Positions 57,924-64,000 of a stretch of 64,000 bases of DNA are shown piece by piece. Source of the DNA: JBBEAM01 sp040882845 (GTDB lineage Bacteria > Pseudomonadota > Alphaproteobacteria > Kiloniellales > DSM-21159). Position 1 is the stretch's first letter. The number at the start of each line of letters is the position of its first letter. The position numbers and the translations under genes were made by a program. The notes below the pieces were generated by a model, which saw nothing but the letters and a program-made list of their open reading frames with translations, had not been told where the DNA came from and made no database searches. The DNA is taken from positions 186,001 through 250,000 of the forward strand of contig JBBEAM010000009.1 of assembly GCA_040882845.1 (NCBI GenBank), given 5' to 3'.

Positions 57924-58772
57924 TCACCCCTTCCGGCCCCGGCCCTTCATCTCTTCCCAGTCGGCGTCGCTGAGGGATTTCAGCAGGTTGAACTGCCCGG
58001 CGCCGCCGATCCACTCGCCGCCGTCGAGGTGGACGAGTTCGCCGGTCATGTAGCTGGAAAGCTCCGACACCAGGAAGACCGCGAGGTTGGTGAGTTCCTT
58101 ATGCTCGCCGAAGCGGCCGAGCGGGATCTTCTCCTTCCAGGCGCGGTCGATCTCGTCGTTGGGGATCAGCCGTTCCCAGGCGCCCTCGGTCGGGAAGGGC
58201 CCCGGCGCGATGGCGTTGAGCCGGATGCCGTATTGCCCCCACTCGGCGGCGAGGCTGCGGGTCATCGCCAGCGCCCCGGCCTTGCCCATGGCCGAGGGCA
58301 GCACGTAGGCCGAGCCGCTCCAGGCATAGGAGGTCAGCATGGAGAGCACCGTGCCCTTGCGGCCTGCTTCGACCCAGCGCTTGCCGACCGCCAGGGTCAC
58401 GTAGGCGGTGCCGTGGAGGACGATGCCGAGCACGGCATCGACGGCGCGGTGGCTCAGGGTCTCGCTCTTGGCGGCGAAGTTGCCGGCGGCGTTGTTGACC
58501 AGCACGTCGAGGCCGCCGTCTTCCCAGAAGGCGGCGACCATGGCCTCGACCGCTTCGGGATCGCGGATGTCGCAGGGCTGCCAGGCGACGCGCTCCGCGC
58601 CGAAGTCCTTGGCGAACTCCGCTGCGGTTTCCTTCAGCACCTCCTCGCGGCGGCCGCAGATCGCGATCTTGGCGCCCAGCTCCAGGAAGCTGCGGCCCAT
58701 GGCTTTGCCCAAGCCGCTGCCGCCGCCGGTGATCAGGATGCGTTTGTCTTTCAAGAGATCGGGCTGGTACAT
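57924..58772 (-). CDS. SDR oxidoreductase, 2,4-dienoyl-CoA reductase-like
   Basis: A 282-residue short-chain dehydrogenase. The NAD(P) loop is ITGGGSGLGKAMGRSF and NNAAGNF follows. The canonical Tyr-x3-Lys catalytic site reads SAMGK, with Ser in place of Tyr, exactly as in the DECR-type dienoyl-CoA reductases (PSAxAKAG); the LAAEWGQYGIRLNAIAPGPF block also fits that group. So a role in oxidation of polyunsaturated or branched fatty acids is likely. GGAG precedes the ATG. Divergent from the acyl-CoA synthetase, 46 bases apart. Confidence 0.9.
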   Translation of the reverse strand: MYQPDLLKDKRILITGGGSGLGKAMGRSFLELGAKIAICGRREEVLKETAAEFAKDFGAERVAWQPCDIRDPEAVEAMVAAFWEDGGLDVLVNNAAGNFAAKSETLSHRAVDAVLGIVLHGTAYVTLAVGKRWVEAGRKGTVLSMLTSYAWSGSAYVLPSAMGKAGALAMTRSLAAEWGQYGIRLNAIAPGPFPTEGAWERLIPNDEIDRAWKEKIPLGRFGEHKELTNLAVFLVSELSSYMTGELVHLDGGEWIGGAGQFNLLKSLSDADWEEMKGRGRKG

Positions 58773-58818
58773 CTTAACTCCTTCGCCGCGTTTACGCGGG
58801 GTCACGCTAGGGGACAGC

Positions 58819-60447
58819 ATGCTGGAAAGAGCGTCCGACTACGAGAGCCTGACGGCCGCTTTCCGCTGGCGGATTCCAGGGCGCTACAATATCGGCGTCG
58901 ACGCCTGCGACAAGTGGGCCGATGGATCGAACCGCCTGGCGCTGATCCACCTCAAGGCAGACGGCGGCATCGCGCGCTATTCCTTCGACGATCTCAAGGT
59001 GATGTCCAACCGTCTGGCCAACGCGCTCAAGGCGCGCGGCATCGCGCGCGGAGAGCGAATCGGCATCCTGCTGCCCCAGGCGCCGGAGACCGCCATCGCC
59101 CACCTCGCCGCCTACAAGCTCGGCTGCATCGCCGTGCCGCTGTTCGTGCTGTTCGGCGAGGAGGCGCTGGAGTACCGCCTCTCCGACAGCGGCGCCAAGG
59201 TGCTGATCACCGACGAAGGCGGCCTGCAGAAGATCCTGCCGCTGCGGCCCCAGCTGCCGGAGCTCGCTCTGGTGCTCTCCATCGACGGGCCCGGCCAGGA
59301 TACGCTCGGCTTCCACGGCGAACTGGAGCACGCCAGCGGCGACTTCACGCCCGAGGATACCGGCCCCGACGATCCAGCGCTGATCATCTACACCTCAGGC
59401 ACCACCGGCCCGCCCAAGGGCGCACTGCATGGCCACCGCGTCCTGCTTGGCCACCTGCCGGGGGTCGAGCTGCCCCAGGACTTCTTCCCGCAGCCAGGCG
59501 ATCTTTTCTGGACCCCGGCCGACTGGGCCTGGATCGGCGGCCTGCTCGACGTGCTGCTGCCCAGCCTGCACCACGGCGTTCCGGTGCTGGCCCACCGCTT
59601 CGCCAAGTTCGATCCCGAGGAGGCCTTCGCGATCCTGGCCCAGTTCGGCGTGCGCAACGCCTTCATGCCGCCGACGGCGCTGAAGATGATGCGTAGCGTC
59701 GAAAACCCGAAGCAACGGCACAACACCGGCCTCCGCTCGATCGGCAGCGGCGGCGAGACCCTGGGCGCCGAGCTGCTCGACTGGGGCCGCGAGACCTTCG
59801 GCCTGACGATCAACGAGTTCTACGGCCAGACCGAGTGCAACCTGATCGTCGCCAACTGCGCCAGCCTGATGCCGGTCAAGCCCGGCTCCATGGGCCGTCC
59901 GGTCGCCGGCCACGAGATCGCGATCCTGGGCCCGGACGGCAGCCCCCTGCCCGCCGGCGAGGAGGGCACCGTGGCGGTCAAGGCGCCGGACCCGGTGATG
60001 TTCCTGAAGTACTGGAACAACCCCGATGCCACGGAAGCCAAGTTCGCGCGCTCGGCGGAGCACGGCGACTGGCTGCTGACCGGCGACCGGGGACGGATGG
60101 ACGCGGAGGGCTATCTCTGGTTCGTCGGCCGCGACGACGACGTCATCACCTCCGGCGGCTACCGCATCGGCCCGGGCGAGATCGAGGACTGTCTGATCAA
60201 ACACCCGGCAGTGCAGATGGCGGCCGCGGTCGGCGTCCCCGACGAACTGAGGACCGAACGGGTCAAGGCCTTCGTGGTACTGGCCGAGGGCCAGGAGCCG
60301 AGCGAGGCCTTGGCCCGGGAAATCCAGGATTTCGTAAAAACTCGCCTCGCCGCCCACGAGTACCCCCGCGAAGTGGAGTTCATCGACGCCCTGCCGATGA
60401 CCACCACCGGCAAGATCATCCGCAGGGAACTCCGGGAGCGGAGCTAG
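58819..60447 (+). CDS. Acyl-CoA synthetase (AMP-binding enzyme)
   Basis: A 542-residue ANL-superfamily ligase, activating a carboxylic acid as acyl-AMP and then acyl-CoA. The phosphate loop is YTSGTTGPPKGALHGHR (around residue 192), the adenine motif is INEFYGQTECN, and the C-terminal catalytic Lys is in MTTTGKIIRRELRE. It resembles the medium-chain/branched acid group; the acid cannot be told. The ATG follows AGGGGA at a good distance. The divergent DECR-like SDR supports a fatty-acid role. Confidence 0.92.
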   Translation: MLERASDYESLTAAFRWRIPGRYNIGVDACDKWADGSNRLALIHLKADGGIARYSFDDLKVMSNRLANALKARGIARGERIGILLPQAPETAIAHLAAYKLGCIAVPLFVLFGEEALEYRLSDSGAKVLITDEGGLQKILPLRPQLPELALVLSIDGPGQDTLGFHGELEHASGDFTPEDTGPDDPALIIYTSGTTGPPKGALHGHRVLLGHLPGVELPQDFFPQPGDLFWTPADWAWIGGLLDVLLPSLHHGVPVLAHRFAKFDPEEAFAILAQFGVRNAFMPPTALKMMRSVENPKQRHNTGLRSIGSGGETLGAELLDWGRETFGLTINEFYGQTECNLIVANCASLMPVKPGSMGRPVAGHEIAILGPDGSPLPAGEEGTVAVKAPDPVMFLKYWNNPDATEAKFARSAEHGDWLLTGDRGRMDAEGYLWFVGRDDDVITSGGYRIGPGEIEDCLIKHPAVQMAAAVGVPDELRTERVKAFVVLAEGQEPSEALAREIQDFVKTRLAAHEYPREVEFIDALPMTTTGKIIRRELRERS

Positions 60448-60451
60448 CGCC

Positions 60452-60871
60452 TCAGCCCATTCCCAGCTTCTGCGCCAGGCCCATGTCCCAGAAGGTGGCC
60501 TCGATCTTGTGGCCGTCGGGATCGCGGACGAAGCAGCCGTAGTAGGGCTCGCCGTACTCGGGCCGCGGGCCGGGCGCGCCGTCGTCGCTGCCGCCGGCCG
60601 CCAGAGCCGATTCGTGGAAGGCGTCGACCTCGTCCTTGGAGGCGGCGTTGAAGCTGACATGCACGCCGTTGGCGACCGAGGCCTCGCCCTCCAGCGGCGT
60701 CTGGATCCAGAACTCCGGAAAAACCTTGCCATAGGCGACCGCGCCCTCGTGCTCCATGATCCGGCGGCAGCCCAGCGCCGGCAGCACCTTGTCGTAGAAG
60801 GCCACGGCGCGGGCGAAATCCTTGGTGCCGAGGGAAACGTGGTTGAGGATGCTGGGGTTGTCGTCGGTCAT
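60452..60871 (-). CDS. VOC-family (glyoxalase-fold) protein
   Basis: A 139-residue protein of the vicinal oxygen chelate fold, with two beta-alpha-beta-beta-beta modules: ILNHVSLGTKDFARAVAFYD and GVHVSFNAASKDEVDAFHES, then GEPYYGCFVRDPDGHKIEAT. The metal-site His, His and Glu are in NHVSL, VHVSF and HKIEA. Many such proteins are of unknown activity; glutathione or dioxygenase chemistry is possible. Convergent with the acyl-CoA synthetase gene. Confidence 0.88.
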   Translation of the reverse strand: MTDDNPSILNHVSLGTKDFARAVAFYDKVLPALGCRRIMEHEGAVAYGKVFPEFWIQTPLEGEASVANGVHVSFNAASKDEVDAFHESALAAGGSDDGAPGPRPEYGEPYYGCFVRDPDGHKIEATFWDMGLAQKLGMG

Positions 60872-60926
60872 GGCCTGGGTTCCTTGAAGGGCGTTTCAGC
60901 GCAGTTACGCTCCGAAGTTTCCGCCC

Positions 60927-62069
60927 TTACAGCGCCGCTTTCAAGACCGTGACGAAGCGGATCACGTCTTCGTCATCGACCCAGAGATGCGGCGTCACGC
61001 GCACCGACTTGCCGCGCACGGAGACGTAGATCCGCTGCGCCTTCAGCTTCTCCGGCAGGTCCTCCGGCACGCCCTCGGGGAAGATCAGGCCGAGGAAGTG
61101 CCCGGCGCGCCTGTCCTCGGGCAGGGTGCGCAGGCCGAGCTCGCGCGCCGCCTCGGCAATCCTGGCGTTGATCCCGCCCAGCGTGGCCTGGATGTTCTCA
61201 ACGCCCCAGGCATTGAGCTGCTTCAGCGCCACAGTGGCGGCGGGAAGCTGGATGAAGCGCGCCCGCTCCCCCTGGTCGAAGCGGCGGGCGCCGGCCATGT
61301 AGTCGTCGCTGTACTCGGCAAGCCGGGCGAAGTCCTCGGCCCCCGCGCGGGCGTGCCAGGACTCGTCCAGCGGCCTGCCCTGCTGCCACTTCGGCGCGAC
61401 GTAGAGGAAGGAGAAGCCGTAGGGGCAGAGCAGCCACTTGTAGCCGCAGGAGGCCAGGAAGTCGGGCTGCACCCTGCGCACGTCCAGCGGCAGGGCGCCG
61501 AGCGACTGGCTGGCGTCGACCGCCAGCGCTGTGCCCTGGGCGCGCAGCGCTTCGCCGATCCGCTCCAGGTCGAGCAGGCCGCCGTCGTGCCAGTGGTTAT
61601 GCGGCAAGGCGGCGATAGCGGTGGCGGAATCGACGGTCTCCAGCACCGCCGCCGTCCAGTCGCCGTCTGCCGGCCGGGGCACGGTCTTGATCGTGCCGCC
61701 GCGCTCCGCCGCCAGAGCCTGCCAGGCATAGACGTTGGAGGGATACTGTTCGGCCAGCATCACGATGTTCTGCCCCGCCTCGAGCGGCAGGTTGGCCGCC
61801 GCGGTGGAGATGCCGAAGCTGGCAGAGGGGGTCAGCGCCACGTCCTCGCCGCTGGCGCCGATCAGCAGCGCCAGGTTCTCGCGGGTCCGTTCAGCCGGCT
61901 CGAAGAAGTCGCCGGGAACGATCGACCAGGGATGGCATTCGGTCTGCAGGCCGCCCTCGGCCGCGGCCGCCGCGGCGCGCAGCAGCGGCGACATGTAGGC
62001 GCAGTTGAGATAGGCGATATCCTGGGGGACGTCGAAGAGATGGCGCTGGCTGGGGATGATTTCGGGCAA
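60927..62069 (-). CDS. PLP-dependent aminotransferase class V (isopenicillin N epimerase/NifS-like)
   Basis: A 380-residue fold-type I PLP enzyme. The cofactor lysine is Lys211 in LASCGYKWLLCPYGFSFL; AVDASQSLGALPLDVRRV gives the PLP Asp. It lacks the cysteine-bearing loop required for a cysteine desulfurase, so kynureninase- or epimerase-like reactions are more likely. Starts with YLNCAYMSPLLRAAAAAAEG, as in CsdA-related PLP enzymes. Substrate unknown. Confidence 0.88.
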   Translation of the reverse strand: MPEIIPSQRHLFDVPQDIAYLNCAYMSPLLRAAAAAAEGGLQTECHPWSIVPGDFFEPAERTRENLALLIGASGEDVALTPSASFGISTAAANLPLEAGQNIVMLAEQYPSNVYAWQALAAERGGTIKTVPRPADGDWTAAVLETVDSATAIAALPHNHWHDGGLLDLERIGEALRAQGTALAVDASQSLGALPLDVRRVQPDFLASCGYKWLLCPYGFSFLYVAPKWQQGRPLDESWHARAGAEDFARLAEYSDDYMAGARRFDQGERARFIQLPAATVALKQLNAWGVENIQATLGGINARIAEAARELGLRTLPEDRRAGHFLGLIFPEGVPEDLPEKLKAQRIYVSVRGKSVRVTPHLWVDDEDVIRFVTVLKAAL

Positions 62070-62167
62070 GGCGGAACTCTTGGCTGGGGAGGAAAGCCGA
62101 AGCCTAACGCTCCGCTGCTCTGGCGTCAGCCCCCGGCGCCGAAGCTGCAGCCGATGTCACGGCTTGC

Positions 62168-62416
62168 TTAGCGGCGCACCAGGTTGATCAGGAAAACCAG
62201 CAGTCCGGCGCCGATGGTGGCGGCGACGATCTGCCCGAGAATGCCGCCGATCGGAACGCTGAGGAACTGGAAGAGGTAGCCGCCGATCACCGCGCCGACC
62301 ACGCCGACGACGATGTTGCCGAGCACGCCGAAACCGCGGCCGCGCATCAGCTGCCCGGCGATCCAGCCGGCGATCAGCCCGACGATCAAGAGGACTGCGA
62401 GGGATTCCAAGGCCAT
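62168..62416 (-). CDS. GlsB/YeaQ/YmgE-family membrane protein
   Basis: An 82-residue inner-membrane protein with three hydrophobic helices and the family's glycine zipper: GLIAGWIAGQLMRGRGFGVL, GNIVVGVVGAVIGGYLF, and a last helix ending NLVRR. Stress-linked expression is known for the family. The ATG is preceded by GGAG at 6 bases, and the length is typical; an upstream TTG is unlikely. Confidence 0.92.
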   Translation of the reverse strand: MALESLAVLLIVGLIAGWIAGQLMRGRGFGVLGNIVVGVVGAVIGGYLFQFLSVPIGGILGQIVAATIGAGLLVFLINLVRR

Positions 62417-62552
62417 CTGCGACTCCGTCAAAATCAGGGCTTAGACTGTGCGGAACGCCGGGCAGCGGCAAGCGACCTTTTCCCTTGACCGGGCAGGCGC
62501 TCTCTGTCCAAAGCCAATGGACTCTTGAGACGCAAAGGATGGGAGCCGCAGC

Positions 62553-63152
62553 ATGGCCAAGGTTGTCGATTACTACTTCTCGCTGATCAGCCCGTTTACC
62601 TACCTGGGCAGCAGGCGCTTCGAGGAAATCCTGCAGCGCCACCGCGCCGAGGTTAGGGTCAAGCCGGTCAGCCTCGCGGCGATCTTCCCCAAGACCGGCG
62701 GCGTGCCACCGGCCAAGCGCGCGCCGGAGCGCCAGGCCTACCGCTTCGTCGAGCTGGAGCGCTGGTCGAAGTACCTGGAGATGCCGCTGACCCTGAAGCC
62801 GGCCTACTTCCCGGCGCCGGACATCGAGGCCGCCCGTGCGGTGATCGCGGCCGACCAGACCGGCGGCGACCCGCTGAAGCTTTCCCATGCCATCCTGAAG
62901 GCCGTCTGGGCCGAGGAGCGCAACATTGCCGACTTCGGCACCCTGCAGGAGATCGCGGAGGAAAGCGGGCATCACGCCACGGCGCTGATGGCCGCGGCCG
63001 GCGAGCCGACCACCAAGACGACTTATGAGAAGTATACCGAGGAAGCGCTCGAAGCTGGCGTTTTCGGCGCGCCCACCTACGTATATGCGGGCGAGCTGTT
63101 CTGGGGTCAGGACCGTCTGGACTTCCTCGACCGGGCGCTCGCCGAAGGCTAA
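62553..63152 (+). CDS. 2-hydroxychromene-2-carboxylate isomerase family (DsbA-fold GST kappa)
   Basis: A 199-residue thioredoxin-fold enzyme. The N-terminal VVDYYFSLISPFTYLGSRRF carries the family's active-site Ser (Ser13 or Ser10) in the SPFTYLG motif, with the late FGAPTYVYAGELFWGQDRLD block. Archetypes isomerise a naphthalene-pathway intermediate with glutathione; outside aromatic gene clusters, as here, the role is general and unknown. A nitrilase-family gene follows 59 bases later. Confidence 0.9.
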   Translation: MAKVVDYYFSLISPFTYLGSRRFEEILQRHRAEVRVKPVSLAAIFPKTGGVPPAKRAPERQAYRFVELERWSKYLEMPLTLKPAYFPAPDIEAARAVIAADQTGGDPLKLSHAILKAVWAEERNIADFGTLQEIAEESGHHATALMAAAGEPTTKTTYEKYTEEALEAGVFGAPTYVYAGELFWGQDRLDFLDRALAEG

Positions 63153-63211
63153 AATCGAGCCCCGACTCGCGGCGACCCAGCAGGGCCGCGCGACAAACCG
63201 CTAGGAACCCT

Positions 63212-64000
63212 ATGACCACCTTCTCCATCGCCGCCGTCCAGCTCGTCCTGGAACCGAAAAACAACGTCGAAGCCATCTGCCGGATGGTCGCCCGGGTGAA
63301 GGCGCGTTTTCCCTGGGTCGACATGATTCTGTTCGGCGAGCTGGCGCCGCATGGCTATTCCACGCTCAACGCAGAGGAACTGCCGAGCCCGACCGAGGCG
63401 CGCTTCCAGGAAACCGCGGCGAAGCATGGCGTCTGGCTGCTACCCGGCTCGCTGTTCATCCGCGAGAACGGCCAGATCTTCAATTCGGCGCCGGTGATCG
63501 ACCGCTCCGGTGAGATCGTCGGGCGCTACCGCAAGATGTTTCCCTTCTACCCCTATGAAGCCGGGGTCGCGCCGGGCCAGGAGTTCCTGGTCTTCGACGT
63601 GCCCGAGGTGGGGCGTCTGGGGGTGTCGATCTGCTACGACATGTGGTTCCCGGAGACCAGCCGGACTCTGGCCTGGATGGGCGCCGAGGTCATCCTCCAC
63701 CCGACCCTGACCAACTCCATCGACCGCGACGTCGAACGCACCATGGTCCGCGCCACGGCGGTGCAGAACCAGTGCTACGTGGTCGACGTCAACAACGCCG
63801 GCGGCGCCATGGGCGTCGGCCGCTCCGGACTCGTCGGCCCCGAGGGCGACGTGATCTACGAGGCCGGATCCGGCGAGGAGGTCCTGGCCTACGAGCTCGA
63901 CCTGGCGCGGGTGCGCCGGGTGCGCGAGCGCGGCATCTTCGGCCTCGGCCAGGTGCTGAAATCCTTCCGCGATAGCCCGGTCAGCTTTCCGCCCTACACC
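63212..64000 (+). CDS. Nitrilase-family carbon-nitrogen hydrolase (cut by window edge)
   Basis: The first 263 residues of a carbon-nitrogen hydrolase; the gene runs past the window. The catalytic triad is present: Glu43 (LFGELAPHGYS), Lys108 (RYRKMFPFYPYEAG) and Cys141 (GVSICYDMWFPETS). The Cys sits in a SICYDxWFPE motif typical of amidases and ureidopropionase-like members, not true nitrilases, so amide hydrolysis is likely. Substrate unknown. Confidence 0.92.
   Translation, partial: MTTFSIAAVQLVLEPKNNVEAICRMVARVKARFPWVDMILFGELAPHGYSTLNAEELPSPTEARFQETAAKHGVWLLPGSLFIRENGQIFNSAPVIDRSGEIVGRYRKMFPFYPYEAGVAPGQEFLVFDVPEVGRLGVSICYDMWFPETSRTLAWMGAEVILHPTLTNSIDRDVERTMVRATAVQNQCYVVDVNNAGGAMGVGRSGLVGPEGDVIYEAGSGEEVLAYELDLARVRRVRERGIFGLGQVLKSFRDSPVSFPPYT

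Noticed and set aside
55774..58053. 759-codon open frame antisense to the molybdopterin oxidoreductase
   Set aside because: Shadow of a real gene that has Fe-S cysteines and cofactor motifs; the antisense product has none.
1..64000. tRNA, rRNA, CRISPR, IS or prophage
   Set aside because: The intergenic gaps were read for T-loop-like motifs, direct repeats, transposase or integrase signatures; none were convincing. Small structured RNAs cannot be excluded by eye.

Overview
The window is chromosomal DNA from a GC-rich alphaproteobacterium, most like a member of the Rhodospirillales or a neighbouring order. The signs are the MipZ division ATPase, the NDUFA12-type complex I protein, a phasin (so probably polyhydroxyalkanoate storage), an alphaproteobacterial RNase E with an acidic insert in its S1 domain, and blocks of typical gene order: prfB-mrcA-amiC-rne, M48 peptidase-dsbA-aroQ-accB-accC-aat-DUF2155, phasin-clpS-clpA. 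No tRNA, rRNA, insertion sequence, phage gene or CRISPR array was seen. About 59 protein genes fill nearly all the sequence; the first (tyrS) and last (a nitrilase-family hydrolase) are cut by the window edges.

Layout. 0-10.7 kb: tyrS end, a giant AsmA/YhdP-like envelope protein, glnE (nitrogen control), bcp-DUF455, a divergent LysR/phytanoyl-CoA-dioxygenase pair, tag. 10.6-19 kb: prfB with a +1 programmed frameshift, PBP1A, AmiC-type amidase, a long leader and RNase E. 19-30 kb: aminotransferase and a degenerate gamma-glutamyltransferase-like lipoprotein, then an M48/TPR peptidase, a DsbA-like protein, aroQ, accBC, aat, DUF2155, a methyltransferase, mlaD and NDUFA12. 30-41 kb: DUF6352 protein, a DMT exporter, creatinase, a decayed B12-dependent ribonucleotide reductase homologue, RidA, a glutamine-synthetase-like ligase, DUF4412, a COG3146 acyltransferase and a Sel1 protein. 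41-49 kb: clpSA, phasin, an orphan Anbu protease, an AAC(3)-I acetyltransferase, a lipoprotein, a SPOR-containing DD-carboxypeptidase, a gamma-glutamylcyclotransferase-like protein. 49-58 kb: galU-ugd-phosphohexomutase (UDP-sugar supply), a membrane DnaJ protein, VWA, DUF5990, MipZ and a molybdopterin oxidoreductase. 58-64 kb: dienoyl-CoA-reductase-like SDR, acyl-CoA synthetase, VOC protein, class V aminotransferase, YeaQ, thiol isomerase and nitrilase genes.

The most unusual locus is 32.9-36.4 kb. A 1060-residue protein keeps the architecture and the N- and C-terminal sequence signature of the alphaproteobacterial class II ribonucleotide reductase. It has lost the radical cysteine, its Asn/Glu partners, the phosphate-binding PTGT loop, a redox cysteine and the C-terminal cysteine tail, without any frameshift or stop. 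Its promoter carries a perfect inverted repeat overlapping a NrdR-box-like sequence. This looks like a conserved pseudoenzyme, not a working reductase. A second probable pseudoenzyme is the gamma-glutamyltransferase-like lipoprotein at 20.2-21.9 kb. Other points of interest are PhaR-operator-like repeats between the phasin and Anbu genes, a chromosomal AAC(3)-I homologue and the prfB recoding site.
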